Origin: Victivallales bacterium
GTDB lineage: Bacteria > Verrucomicrobiota > Lentisphaeria > Oligosphaerales > Oligosphaeraceae
Assembly: GCA_017417585.1 (NCBI GenBank)
Contig: JAFPYX010000012.1
Span: 1-64,000 of the forward strand
Direction of reading: 5' to 3'
DNA: 64,000 nt
Part shown: in pieces, positions 24,001 through 31,595 of the stretch
How the letters are laid out: each line of letters opens with the position of its first letter
How positions within the stretch are numbered: the first letter of the stretch is position 1
Notes under the pieces: generated by a model
What the model saw: only the letters and a program-made list of their open reading frames with translations
Told to the model about the DNA's origin: nothing
The model's database searches: none
Position numbers and translations under genes: made by a program

Positions 24001-24150
24001 GAGGCTGGTGAGCGCGCCATCCGACTCCCCTCCCCCGCCACAATGCTTCACGACGCATACACCGGCGAGGACTTCACTCCAGACGCCGATGGCGTCTTCC
24101 ATGTCGACTTCGCACCGCTTTCCACCCGCCTGTTCGTCATCCAAAAGTAG
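21040..24150 (+). CDS. Secreted GH42-like glycoside hydrolase
   Basis: The 1036-residue protein has a signal peptide (MYKKFLPLLLMCLALPILSA) and an N-terminal jelly roll of about 170 residues, then a large barrel related to GH42 beta-galactosidases. Evidence includes the acid/base region VIGFELSSGTTQEWMGWG and the GH42-type CPANRDGFRKWLTRKYQSDK, where a CPxCxxxF(R/K)xWL pattern is usual. A downstream trimer-like Rossmann domain (IAVVVDDKSLPW, LPESTRVILLTTS) and a C-terminal beta domain also match GH42 architecture. It would act on exogenous galactoside-containing glycans at the cell surface. The start at 21040 is favoured by the signal peptide and the upstream -10 element. Confidence 0.82.
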   Translation: MYKKFLPLLLMCLALPILSAQEPRVIYDGSSPVLWETVQGYEWNREHCAYNRIGYDREAGAVTWEFRRKAGPEKQNLTISYTPISFEPSDRYVLEMRNLGDAPARLEFDLLHYGEKAPCYNYSECWKCPRNGIVPNDGEWHRVEFVWKGDWLGSPEVVMPITRLDIYALLVPLDTPMHLQFRRIEVMDERPPQGTLATPLALPSQLTAGEEFDCPELAVDFASEGRMPIDPRVWLEFTPVDSAAIAGEQFPVRCELTGRETQERRWLIPAQKVLLPKYIYSGNYQATLHCGECVVGEPFAVAIAGVDGIPRLTLAQVLPFQGAPTIHLDGKPVPGVMKATFTHGPKSIAAFAKANVDLFSFDATPTENTTVLHCLACETAPGVFHYEEFDERVMMVLRQHPNAYIMPRLFLSAPLWWLLDHPEACVTEEDAQGNHSRFDYQRSRPVPCWASEAWREYTCDRIRRLIEHIRKAPYASRVIGFELSSGTTQEWMGWGSNENAWTGFCPANRDGFRKWLTRKYQSDKALQAAWKDGTVTLATVELPTRAEREARPKDSPDLRQMDVSADLKCVDYDSYFAEMTAETIAVLCHAVTEGSDGRMLAGAFYGYVFELCGSQRLLNSGHCATTDLLDNPDVDFLCAPISYCYRQVGGEGTPMQMNATGSLKLHDKLWFVEVDMRTSETDCPPGYAGKAPDLAGDFLQQEKQAAFTLCNGLAQWWFDVGYISYENPTLMARIGELAQTIKELTMTCDRTSAAQIAVVVDDKSLPWARVPSDWPLENITYLVPELERLGASVQYYYASDLDKLPESTRVILLTTSLAPSPAQAAALKRWQADGRVIFFFHAPGMIPFREDLTPEESMREFTGMPIALADEVKPAPVKVTNPGGDWLPEAILGTELRKTYWGTRGRPIKPAPVVVPDAQTTVLAQFVSGEPAIAVKEFGDWTGVHLATAYVPRELFLAGMRKAGVHRYIETADQVWATRDLLGICVKEAGERAIRLPSPATMLHDAYTGEDFTPDADGVFHVDFAPLSTRLFVIQK

Positions 24151-24182
24151 GCGGGCGTGGAACGGCAGACACGAGACATTTT

Positions 24183-24210
24183 AACCTTTAAACTTTAACC
24201 TTTAAACTTT
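24183..24210 (+). repeat. Heptanucleotide tract (AACCTTT/AAACTTT) before a start codon
   Basis: Four exact 7-bp units alternate AACCTTT and AAACTTT and end 4 nt before the ATG at 24215. No Shine-Dalgarno sequence is present between tract and start. Confidence 0.85.
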
Positions 24211-24214
24211 GTCT

Positions 24215-24991
24215 ATGGAATTCAGCATCAGTGCACAGCCTCCGCAATTTGAGGCCATCGCGGCCGCGGGGTTCAAATACGTCGATCCGTTTTTCAGCAG
24301 CGGTTTCTCGCAATGCAACTCCGAGGAGGAATTCCAGTCGCTGGGCGACCTGCTCAAGCGCACTGGCCTGACCGTCTGGGGCTCGGCTGGGCTCTTCCCG
24401 AGGACTTTTCATCTGGTGGGACCGGAGGCAAAATTGGAGGAAGCCGTGGAGTTCATCCGCATAGGCATGAAGCGCGCAGCGGCCTACGGCACGAAGGCGG
24501 TTGTCTTTGGCTCAGGGGATGCCAGACGAATTCCGGCGGGCTTCGACCCGCGCGAAGCATACGCGCAGCTGGTCGCGCTGGGCAAGGCGATTGCTCCAAT
24601 TGCACAGGAGCATGGCGTGAAGATCGCGGTCGAGAACCTCAACTGCAACGAGACCAACACCTTGACCAGCCTTGCCAGCACCCTGAAATATGTTCAGGAT
24701 GTCGGGCATCCGGCTTTCCAGCTGCTCATCGACATCTTCCATTTCCAGCGCAGCGACCGCGACCTGCTCGGCTTGGCGAACGCCGCGCCGCATTTCATCC
24801 ACGCGCACATCGCCACCTACGAAAACCGCAAGTTCCCCGGCCTGGAGGAGTGCGACTTCTCCGCGAATCTCCATGAACTCAAACGCCTCGGCTATGAAGG
24901 AGCCATCACCATCGAGGCCAAAGGCGACTGGACGGTCGAATGCCTCCGCCATGCCCTGGAAACCCTCCGCGATGCCTGGGAAACGGCCTAG
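24215..24991 (+). CDS. Sugar phosphate isomerase/epimerase-like TIM-barrel protein
   Basis: The 258-residue protein belongs to the xylose-isomerase-like TIM-barrel superfamily. The order of metal-ligand strands is visible: VFGSGDARRIP, VKIAVENLNCNETN (glutamate ligand), FQLLIDIFHFQRS (aspartate and histidine), FIHAHIATYENRKFPG (histidine) and GAITIEAKGD (final glutamate). It is cytoplasmic and probably isomerises or epimerises a keto-sugar released by the neighbouring glycosidases. The ATG at 24215 is used; a TTG two codons upstream lies in the repeat tract. It sits between the GH42-like and GH2 genes on one strand. Confidence 0.85.
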   Translation: MEFSISAQPPQFEAIAAAGFKYVDPFFSSGFSQCNSEEEFQSLGDLLKRTGLTVWGSAGLFPRTFHLVGPEAKLEEAVEFIRIGMKRAAAYGTKAVVFGSGDARRIPAGFDPREAYAQLVALGKAIAPIAQEHGVKIAVENLNCNETNTLTSLASTLKYVQDVGHPAFQLLIDIFHFQRSDRDLLGLANAAPHFIHAHIATYENRKFPGLEECDFSANLHELKRLGYEGAITIEAKGDWTVECLRHALETLRDAWETA

Positions 24992-25003
24992 ACGACTTCC
25001 GGC

Positions 25004-25045
25004 CTTCAGACTTTCAAACTTTAACCTTTACCCTTTAAACTTTTA
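25004..25045 (+). repeat. Heptanucleotide tract (ACTTTAA type) before the GH2 gene
   Basis: Six 7-bp units, CTTCAGA, CTTTCAA, ACTTTAA, CCTTTAC, CCTTTAA and ACTTTTA, keep register to within 8 nt of the ATG at 25054. It is the same type of tract as at 24183 and 31561. Confidence 0.85.
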
Positions 25046-25053
25046 ACGGATTT

Positions 25054-26883
25054 ATGCATCTCCCCCGCCCCGAATATCCGCGTCCGCAATTCGTGCGGAA
25101 TGAATGGTTGAACCTCAATGGCACCTGGACCATCGAGTTCGACCCTGGCAAGAGCGGCGAGGCGCGCAAGCTCCACGAAAGCCATGGCTTTGCGCAAAAG
25201 ATCACCGTGCCCTTCTGTCCCGAGAGCAAACTCTCCGGCGTGGCGCACAAGGACTTCATCGAGCGGATGTACTACCACCGCGTCATCACGGTGCCGAAGG
25301 CGTGGTCGGGCAAACGCGTGCTGCTGCATTTCGGGGCCGTGGACTATGACTGCAAGGTCTTCGTGGACGGAAAATTCGCGGGGCGTCACGTGGGTTCCAG
25401 CGACTCCTTCGAGTTCGACATCACCGCTTTGGCAAAGCCCTGCAAGCGCCAGCACCTGGTCGTGGAGGTCGCCGACGAACTGCGCAGCTTTGTCCAGACG
25501 GGCGGGAAGCAAAGCCAGCGCTACGAGTCCTACGGATGTGCCTACACCCGCACCACCGGCATCTGGCAGACCGTCTGGCTGGAGGCAACTGCCTGCCGAG
25601 CCATCGACTATGTGCAGATCCGCCCGGACCTGGACGGAAGTCAATTCGTCTTCCTGCCGGAATACCACTCGGCCGCAGCCACCGACAAGCTTGCCGTAAC
25701 TGTATATGACTCCTCCGGCAAGAAAGTCATGGGACAGGCAACCGGCGCGGCCGCGAACGGCGTCCCGGTGGTGGTCCAGCTCAAGAAGGCGATAGCCTGG
25801 GAGCCGGGAAATCCCTACCTCTATCAGCTGCGCTACGAATTGCGGGACGCGCAAGGTGCTCTGCTCGACGAGGTGCGCTCCTACGCGGGCTTGCGCAAGG
25901 TATCCATCGTCGGCGACCAGTTCCTCTTGAACAACAAGCCCATCTTCCAGAGACTTGTCCTCGACCAGGGATTCTATCCCGACGGTGTCTGGACCGCGCC
26001 CTCGGACGACGCGCTCAAGCGCGACATCGAACTCTCGATGGCCGCAGGCTTCAATGGCGCGCGCCTCCACCAGAAGGTCTTCGAGCCGCGCTTCCATTAC
26101 TGGGCGGACAAGCTGGGCTACCTGACCTGGGCGGAGTCGCCTTCGTGGGGACTGGCTTGCTGCGACCCCAATCAATTTTCGCCCGAACAGGTCTGGCATT
26201 CCGCCGCAAATTTCACTGCAGAGTGGACGAGTCTCGTGCGGCGCGACTTCAACTCGCCGTCCATCATCGCCTGGACGCCCTTCAACGAAACCGGTGCCAA
26301 CGAAGACACCATCCATCTCCTGCGACTCATCCAGGGACGCATCTACGACCTCACCAAGGCTCTCGACCCCACGCGCCCCTGCAACGAGACCAGCGGCTAT
26401 GTCCACTGCAAGACCGACCTCTGGACCGTGCATGCCTACTGCAAAAACGCCACGGAACTCCATGACACGTTGATTCCCGAGGCCGGCAAGGCCATGCAGG
26501 CCTACGCCAGCGAGTTCACAACTCAGACGCTTCAGTCCAATCAGCCTGTGATGATGCGACCGCTGGAGACGGGCTATACTGGCCAGCCCTACATCCCGGA
26601 CGAGATTGGCGGCTTCAAATACCTCCCGCCAAAGCAGAAAGCCTTCAACCAGCAGTCCTGGGGATACTATGGAATGAACCTCCAGGATGCCAAGGAGTGG
26701 CTCCGGCTCATGGCCGAGCAAATTCGATTGCTAGAATCTCTCCCGCAAGTCGCGGGCTTCTGCTACACCCAGCTCACCGACGTGGAGCAGGAGCAGAACG
26801 GCGTCTATTGCTACGACCGCACTCCCAAGGCTCCCGCCAAGGAGCTGGCCAAGGTCTTCGGGCACGGCAAACTCACGAGGTAG
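25054..26883 (+). CDS. GH2-family glycoside hydrolase (beta-galactosidase/glucuronidase type)
   Basis: The 609-residue protein lacks a signal peptide and should act in the cytoplasm. Seen in order: the GH2 sugar-binding jelly roll (about 1-180; FVRNEWLNLNGTWTIEFDPG, MYYHRVITVP, VFVDGKFAGRHVGSSDSFEFDIT), an immunoglobulin-like domain (about 185-290), and the TIM barrel with IIAWTPFNETGANE, where the glutamate of FNE is the acid/base. DEIGGF near 515 holds the probable nucleophile. Retaining exo-beta-glycosidase activity is expected. It follows the epimerase-like gene by 62 bp and precedes a glycosyltransferase by 9 bp, suggesting one operon. Confidence 0.92.
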   Translation: MHLPRPEYPRPQFVRNEWLNLNGTWTIEFDPGKSGEARKLHESHGFAQKITVPFCPESKLSGVAHKDFIERMYYHRVITVPKAWSGKRVLLHFGAVDYDCKVFVDGKFAGRHVGSSDSFEFDITALAKPCKRQHLVVEVADELRSFVQTGGKQSQRYESYGCAYTRTTGIWQTVWLEATACRAIDYVQIRPDLDGSQFVFLPEYHSAAATDKLAVTVYDSSGKKVMGQATGAAANGVPVVVQLKKAIAWEPGNPYLYQLRYELRDAQGALLDEVRSYAGLRKVSIVGDQFLLNNKPIFQRLVLDQGFYPDGVWTAPSDDALKRDIELSMAAGFNGARLHQKVFEPRFHYWADKLGYLTWAESPSWGLACCDPNQFSPEQVWHSAANFTAEWTSLVRRDFNSPSIIAWTPFNETGANEDTIHLLRLIQGRIYDLTKALDPTRPCNETSGYVHCKTDLWTVHAYCKNATELHDTLIPEAGKAMQAYASEFTTQTLQSNQPVMMRPLETGYTGQPYIPDEIGGFKYLPPKQKAFNQQSWGYYGMNLQDAKEWLRLMAEQIRLLESLPQVAGFCYTQLTDVEQEQNGVYCYDRTPKAPAKELAKVFGHGKLTR

Positions 26884-26892
26884 CAGGCTGCA

Positions 26893-27705
26893 ATGCTCGG
26901 CGTCGTCATTGTCAGTTATCATTCGCCGGAACGCACGGCGCATTTCGTGACGGAAGAGCTTCCAAAGCTGCCGTGGGAATATCGTGTCTGCGTGGTGGAT
27001 GTAGCCGCGACCACCGATACGGAGCAATGTCTGTCCGAACGCCTCCCACCGGAGACGCTTCGGCTGGAATTTGCGGAGAATCTCGGCTACTCGCGGGGCA
27101 ACAACCGCGGTGCCGAGCGGCTGCGCCAGGAATGTCCCGGCCTGGAGTATCTGCTCATCTGCAATGACGACATCGAGTTCCCCGCACCCCAAACCCTCAA
27201 TGCGATGATGGCGGCACTTCAGGCGGATGCCACCCGCGGCATTGTCGGACCGGACTGCATTGGTCCCGATGGTCTCCACCAGTCGCCCTGGGACTCCGCA
27301 GACGATCTGGGGAAACGCGAGCGCTGGCGCAAGGCGCCCTCCCCCTTCGGCGGACCATCCCGCAATTGCTATGCGGTTCGCGGATGCTGCCTGCTGGTGC
27401 GGGCGGAACCCTTCTTCAAAATCGGCGGTTTTGACGAGGATTTCTTCCTTTTCTTTGAGGAGCCTGTTCTGGGCGAGAAGTTTACGAAAACAGGCCTGAG
27501 CACTTGGTATGAGTCATCCGCGCAAATCCGCCACTTGGGCAGCGCGACCATCAAACGCTCACTTTCCTCGTGGCGAATCTACCGTATCTACCGCCGGAGT
27601 TTCTTCCGCATGGCCCACAATTATTGGGGCTGGTCAAGATTGAAATGCCTCCTCTGGCCCGTCACCCACTTTATTGCACGCATTGTTCAGCTGATATTGA
27701 GATAA
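26893..27705 (+). CDS. GT2-family glycosyltransferase (rhamnosyltransferase-like)
   Basis: The 270-residue protein begins with the GT-A signature LGVVIVSYHSPERT, followed by AENLGYSRGNNRGAE and the metal-binding LLICNDDIEF. GCCLLVRAEPFFKIGGFDEDFFLFFEEPVLGEKFTKTG corresponds to the acceptor-site region of family 2 rhamnosyl- and galactosyltransferases. The C-terminal segment LKCLLWPVTHFIARIVQLIL may associate with the membrane. It adds a sugar from a nucleotide donor to a cell-surface glycan, with the exact sugar unknown. It lies 9 bp after GH2, a surprising partner for a catabolic gene, and may be unrelated functionally. Confidence 0.9.
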   Translation: MLGVVIVSYHSPERTAHFVTEELPKLPWEYRVCVVDVAATTDTEQCLSERLPPETLRLEFAENLGYSRGNNRGAERLRQECPGLEYLLICNDDIEFPAPQTLNAMMAALQADATRGIVGPDCIGPDGLHQSPWDSADDLGKRERWRKAPSPFGGPSRNCYAVRGCCLLVRAEPFFKIGGFDEDFFLFFEEPVLGEKFTKTGLSTWYESSAQIRHLGSATIKRSLSSWRIYRIYRRSFFRMAHNYWGWSRLKCLLWPVTHFIARIVQLILR

Positions 27706-28030
27706 AAAACCACTCGGCTTAGCGACATGTCCGACATGGCCTCCGTAAGAACTGACAGTGGGGTCTGCACAGATTTTCCTTGTCTATGCATAAATTGAAA
27801 CTCCGCCTTCTTTGTTTGGACACCGCTTTCCCAAGAAGTATCATATATGCTTAATTTTTATTGTATTTCATATGAAATTATATAATATTTATTTTAGTGT
27901 TTCCTTCTTGCATTCTTTCATTGTGCCATTATAGTAGAGCTCCATCGTTGGGTTCGTCCATTGGGCACGATTTTGCCATCGGGCTTGCAATCTGGGAAAA
28001 CCGCATTAAATTAACCTCAAAGGTAAATCA
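27706..28030 (+). other. AT-rich leader before higBA
   Basis: These 325 bp contain no convincing gene. From about 27840 the DNA is strikingly AT-rich (runs such as TTATATAATATTTATTTTAG), unlike the flanking GC-rich genes, and probably holds the higBA promoter and operator. The sharp composition change fits acquisition of the toxin-antitoxin cassette. Confidence 0.5.
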
Positions 28031-28327
28031 ATGCAAATTGAATACCGTACCCGCCAGTTGGAATTGGTGTGTACCAGCATACCAGTTGCAGAACGCCGAT
28101 ACAGCGAACGGATGGCAGAGCGCATTCACCTGCGAATAGAACAGATACGTGCTGCCGAAAACATCGGGGAACTGCTTCGTCAAAGACTTGGCCGCTGCCA
28201 TGCGCTCTCCGGCGACCGGGCAGGACAATACGCGATGGACCTGGCCCATCCATTCCGCCTCATTTTCATCGGATACGGAGACCATTTGCAGATTGCTGAA
28301 ATACAGGAGATTGTTGATTATCATTGA
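28031..28327 (+). CDS. higB: HigB-type toxin (RelE superfamily)
   Basis: The 98-residue protein is a RelE/ParE-fold toxin of the HigB group: a short N-terminal strand, then IEQIRAAENIGELLRQRLGRCHALSGDRAGQYAMDLAHPFRLIFIG. The motif LGRCHxLxGDRxGxYAxDLxxPxRLIF is typical of HigB proteins that cut mRNA in translating ribosomes. The toxin gene comes first and the antitoxin gene 9 bp later, the gene order characteristic of higBA modules. The upstream region is AT-rich. The pair is probably autorepressed by HigA. Confidence 0.88.
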   Translation: MQIEYRTRQLELVCTSIPVAERRYSERMAERIHLRIEQIRAAENIGELLRQRLGRCHALSGDRAGQYAMDLAHPFRLIFIGYGDHLQIAEIQEIVDYH

Positions 28328-28336
28328 GGAGGAAAA

Positions 28337-28762
28337 ATGTTCAGAAGCAGTAGCTATATGGCCATCCCGCCAGGGGAAACCATCAAAGAGCAGTTGGAGG
28401 ACCGCAACCTGACGCAGAAAGACCTGGCCAGGCTGACCGGACTGTCGGAGAAGCACATCAGCCGCCTGGTCAATGGTCTGGTCATCCTCACACCGGAGAC
28501 CGCCGCCCGGCTGGAGCAGGCGATTGAGGTGCCCGCCCGTTACTGGCTGGCTTTGGAGGCAGGATACCGCGCGGACCTGTTGAAGGTAGAGGAGGAAAAC
28601 GCCGCCGCCACCCGGCAGAAAGACGGCCTGTCGATGCAGGAGTGGATCACTCAGGAACTCACGCCACGGCTCCTCACCGACCCCAAGTGCGCCCAGCGGG
28701 TCCTGCGGGCTTGTCGCTGCCATCGCGACCGCCAGGGCAGAATCCATCCCATCGAAGCCTGA
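28337..28762 (+). CDS. higA: HigA-type antitoxin (XRE helix-turn-helix)
   Basis: The 141-residue protein has the HigA start IPPGETIKEQLEDRNLTQKDLARLTGLSEKHISRLVNG, an XRE-family helix-turn-helix at about residues 15-60. It continues through PETAARLEQAIEVPARYWLALEAGYRADL, also characteristic of HigA. A longer than usual C-terminal half (about 85-141) has no clear domain. It should neutralise HigB and repress the operon. Its ATG follows a good GGAGGA box 7 nt upstream, in the short gap after higB. Confidence 0.88.
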   Translation: MFRSSSYMAIPPGETIKEQLEDRNLTQKDLARLTGLSEKHISRLVNGLVILTPETAARLEQAIEVPARYWLALEAGYRADLLKVEEENAAATRQKDGLSMQEWITQELTPRLLTDPKCAQRVLRACRCHRDRQGRIHPIEA

Positions 28763-28804
28763 TGGCATCATTCAACATAACGAATTAAACTCTATATCCC
28801 AGCA

Positions 28805-29263
28805 ATGAAACTTATCTGCCAGAACAAACGCGCCTACCACGACTACACGGTGCTGGAGAAAATCCAGGCGGGCATCGCCCTGACGGGCACGGAGGTGAAG
28901 TCCTGCCGAGGCGGCACGATGTCGCTGGCGCAGTCCTACGTGCATTTCGAGCCTCGCGCGGCGAAACTGGTGAACGCGAACATCGCGACCTACGCGATGG
29001 GCAGCTACAACAACCACGTGCCCACCCGCCAGCGGCAGCTGCTGCTGCACAAGGTGGAGATCCGACGGCTCAAGCGCGCGGTGGAGGCCAAAGGCCTCAC
29101 TGTGATTCCGCTTCAGGCCTACTTCGACGACAAAGGTCATGTAAAGCTCGACCTGGGACTCTGCCGCGGCAAGAATGTCCAGGACAAGCGCGAAGACCTC
29201 AAGGAGAAGATCGACCGGCGCGAAACCGACCGACTCATGAAAAGTCGAAAATTCAAAGGGTAA
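28805..29263 (+). CDS. smpB: SsrA-binding protein SmpB
   Basis: SmpB binds tmRNA and delivers it to stalled ribosomes for trans-translation. The 152-residue protein has all conserved blocks: NKRAYHDYTVLEKIQAGIALTGTEVKSCRGG, AQSYVHF, NIATYAMGSYNNHVPTRQRQLLLHKVEI, GLTVIPLQAYFDDKGHVKLDLGLCRGKN and the basic C-terminal tail DKREDLKEKIDRRETDRLMK. The tmRNA gene is not in this window. The last codons already follow the 7-bp register of the repeat array that begins here. It stands directly downstream of higBA. Confidence 0.96.
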   Translation: MKLICQNKRAYHDYTVLEKIQAGIALTGTEVKSCRGGTMSLAQSYVHFEPRAAKLVNANIATYAMGSYNNHVPTRQRQLLLHKVEIRRLKRAVEAKGLTVIPLQAYFDDKGHVKLDLGLCRGKNVQDKREDLKEKIDRRETDRLMKSRKFKG

Positions 29264-29498
29264 AATCGAAAGGCCAGAGGCCAGAGGCCAGAGGCTAGAG
29301 GTTAAAGGTGAGAGGTCAGAGGTGAGAGGTCAAAGGTGAGAGGTCAGAGGTGAGAGGTCACAGCCATCAGGTCACAGGTCACAGGTCTCAGGCCTCAGGC
29401 CCCAGGTCACAGGACTCAGGTCACATGTCACAGCCATCAGGTCACAGGTCTCAGGCCTCAGGCCCCAGGTAAAACTTTAAATTTTAAACTTGATATAG
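29243..29498 (+). repeat. Large degenerate heptanucleotide array between smpB and queA
   Basis: About 36 consecutive 7-bp units without a phase break. From 29271 the units are AGGCCAG (three times), AGGCTAG and alternating AGGTGAG/AGGTCAG. These are followed by AGGTCAC, AGGTCTC, AGGCCTC and AGGCCCC types, with AGCCATC recurring twice at a 70-bp interval. From 29467 the units become ACTTTAA-like, and the register ends exactly at the queA ATG (29499-29501). Four weaker units extend back into the smpB 3' end from 29243. Confidence 0.95.
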
Positions 29499-30551
29499 AT
29501 GTTGGTTTCCGATTTCGATTTTGAATTGCCGAAGGAGCTGATCGCGCAGTATCCGACGAAGGAGCGCGATGCCGCGCAGATGCTCGTGATGGAACGCGCC
29601 ACCGGCAAGCGCCTTTTCACGGACTTCCGGCACTTTGCGGACTACCTCCAGGCAGGCGACTGCCTGGTGCTCAACGACACCCGCGTGATTCCCGCACGCC
29701 TTTGGGGGCACCGTCCGCAGACCGGCGGCAAGGTGCAGGTCTTCATGCTGGAAAGCCGAGGCGGGCGCACCTGGCAGGCGTTTCTGAAGCCCGGACGGCG
29801 GCTGGCGATTGGCGACCAAGTGGTCATCGATGGCGCGGGAGTCGCCCTGACCGTTCGCGAGAAAGCGCCAGACGGTGCCTGTCTGGTGGAGTTCGACTTC
29901 GACGACGTGCTGTCCATCTTGGAGGAATTCGGCAAGACGCCGCTGCCGCCCTACATCAACCGCGCTCCAGAGGAGTCGGACAAGGAGGATTACCAGACCG
30001 TCTATGCCGAGCATCCCGGCTCGGTGGCCTGCCCGACGGCGGGCTTGCACATGACCGAGGCGATTCTCGCACAGCTGCAGGCCAAGGGCGTGCGGATTGC
30101 GCGGCTCACGCTGCATGTCGGCGCAGGGACCTTCCGGCCCGTCGAGGCCGCCACCGTGGAGGAGCACGTGATGCACGAGGAGCGCTATACGCTCTCCGAG
30201 GAGGCCGCCGCGGTCATCAACTCCACGCACCGCTCTGGTGGAATGGTCTTCTGCATGGGAACGACTTCCGTGCGAACCATCGAGACCTGCGCAATCCCCG
30301 GCACCCACGAGGTCCGACCGGGTTCCGGACGCACCAGCATTTTCCTCTACCCGCCCAAGCAGCCGCAGGTCGCCGACGGGCTCCTGACCAACTCCCACCT
30401 CCCGCAGTCCACCCTCATTATGCTGGTATGCTGTTTCGCGGGCCACGACAACACGATGGACGCCTACCGCGAGGCCATCGCGCGGCGGCTGCGCTTCTTC
30501 AGCTATGGCGACTGCATGCTCCTGCTTCCGCCGGGAAGATATTTGACTTAA
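29499..30551 (+). CDS. queA: S-adenosylmethionine:tRNA ribosyltransferase-isomerase QueA
   Basis: QueA transfers and isomerises the ribosyl moiety of S-adenosylmethionine to 7-aminomethyl-7-deazaguanine in tRNA, giving epoxyqueuosine. The 350-residue protein shows DFDFELPKELIAQYP, LVLNDTRVIPARLWG, TPLPPYI, YQTVYAEHPGSVACPTAGLHMTE, LHVGAGTFRPV, HVMHEERY, TTSVRTIE, TSIFLYPP and LLTNSHLPQSTLIMLVCCFAG, all family blocks. The start codon is the last three bases of the heptad array, with no Shine-Dalgarno sequence between. The queuosine pathway partners (tgt, queG) are not adjacent. Confidence 0.97.
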   Translation: MLVSDFDFELPKELIAQYPTKERDAAQMLVMERATGKRLFTDFRHFADYLQAGDCLVLNDTRVIPARLWGHRPQTGGKVQVFMLESRGGRTWQAFLKPGRRLAIGDQVVIDGAGVALTVREKAPDGACLVEFDFDDVLSILEEFGKTPLPPYINRAPEESDKEDYQTVYAEHPGSVACPTAGLHMTEAILAQLQAKGVRIARLTLHVGAGTFRPVEAATVEEHVMHEERYTLSEEAAAVINSTHRSGGMVFCMGTTSVRTIETCAIPGTHEVRPGSGRTSIFLYPPKQPQVADGLLTNSHLPQSTLIMLVCCFAGHDNTMDAYREAIARRLRFFSYGDCMLLLPPGRYLT

Positions 30552-30671
30552 AACCCGGGCAACTGAAAGACCGCAGACAACTTTCTCGCCTCAGCCAATG
30601 TGCAGTTTCCATTTGAGGAGATATATTAAAGTATCTTTGTCCATTTTAGTCATTTTAGGAAACCACATCCA

Positions 30672-31544
30672 ATGCAACTTCAAGGCTGCTACACCGCACT
30701 TGTCACGCCGTTCAAAAACGGCGCCGTGGACTTTGATGCGCTTGCGCATTTGGTTGACTTGCAGATCGCCGGCAACGTCTCCGGCATCGTCCCGGTGGGT
30801 ACCAGCGGCGAATGTCCGACATTGTCGGTCGAGGAACACCTCAAGGTCATCGAGTTCGTGGCGGAACGCGTGAACCACCGCTGCCAGATCATCGCCGGCA
30901 CCGGCGCGAACTCCACCGCCGAGGCCATCCGCCTATCCAAGGCGGTGGTGGCAATGGGAGTGGACGCGACCTTGCAGGTCACGCCCTACTACAACAAGCC
31001 CTCCGGCGAAGGCCTCTACCGTCATTTCACCACCGTCGCCGAGGAATCCGGCCTGCCGGTCGTCCTCTACAACGTTCCCGGCCGTACCGGCAAGGAGATT
31101 CCGCTGGACATCATCGAGCGCCTCTCCCACAACCCGCTGATGGTGGCGGTCAAGGAAGCAGGCGGCTCGGTCGAGCGGGTGAATGCCATCCGGAACCTCT
31201 GCGGCATCACGGTCCTCTCCGGCGACGACAGCCTGGCGCTGCCGATGATGTCGGTCGGCGCGACCGGCGTCATCTCCGTGGCTTCCAATGTCATACCCGC
31301 CGAAATCCAGGAGATGTGCCGTCTGGCGCTGGGCAACGACTTCGCCGCCGCGCGCAAGATCCACGAGTTCTGGTATCCGTTGAACAAGTCGCTGTTCATC
31401 GAGACCAACCCCGTGCCTGTCAAGGCGGCGCTGGCAGACCTCGGGTTGATTGAAGAGGAATACCGTCTGCCGTTGTGCGAGATGGCCCCCAAGAACCGCG
31501 AGGTTCTGCGCGAGGCCATGCGAAAGACCGGGTTGCTGAAATAA
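30672..31544 (+). CDS. dapA: 4-hydroxy-tetrahydrodipicolinate synthase DapA
   Basis: DapA condenses pyruvate with aspartate semialdehyde, the first committed step to lysine and diaminopimelate. The 290-residue protein has the class I aldolase features: GCYTALVTPF, the T44-S45 pair in VGTSGECPTLS, Y133 in VLYNVPGRTG, and Schiff-base lysine K161 in MVAVKEAGGS. LSGDDSLALPMMSVGATGVISVASNV is also characteristic. Length and motifs indicate a functional enzyme. The 120-bp gap from queA contains an AT-rich stretch (about 30610-30640) that may hold a promoter. Confidence 0.97.
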   Translation: MQLQGCYTALVTPFKNGAVDFDALAHLVDLQIAGNVSGIVPVGTSGECPTLSVEEHLKVIEFVAERVNHRCQIIAGTGANSTAEAIRLSKAVVAMGVDATLQVTPYYNKPSGEGLYRHFTTVAEESGLPVVLYNVPGRTGKEIPLDIIERLSHNPLMVAVKEAGGSVERVNAIRNLCGITVLSGDDSLALPMMSVGATGVISVASNVIPAEIQEMCRLALGNDFAAARKIHEFWYPLNKSLFIETNPVPVKAALADLGLIEEEYRLPLCEMAPKNREVLREAMRKTGLLK

Positions 31545-31560
31545 TTCGCAATGCGGCGTG

Positions 31561-31595
31561 GGCACCTTTAACCTTGAAACTTGAAACTGAAAGTG
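31561..31595 (+). repeat. Heptanucleotide tract overlapping the DUF177 start
   Basis: Units GGCACCT, TTAACCT, TGAAACT twice and GAAAGTG keep a 7-bp register. The likely TTG start codon (31581) lies within the tract, so the repeat encodes the first residues. Confidence 0.8.

Noticed and set aside
27897-28139. An 80-codon frame overlapping higB
   Set aside because: It overlaps higB in another frame, has no RBS, and is explained by the AT-rich leader plus the shadow of the toxin gene.
29271-29466. The heptad array as a CRISPR array
   Set aside because: Units are 7 bp with no spacers of constant length, and no cas genes are nearby.
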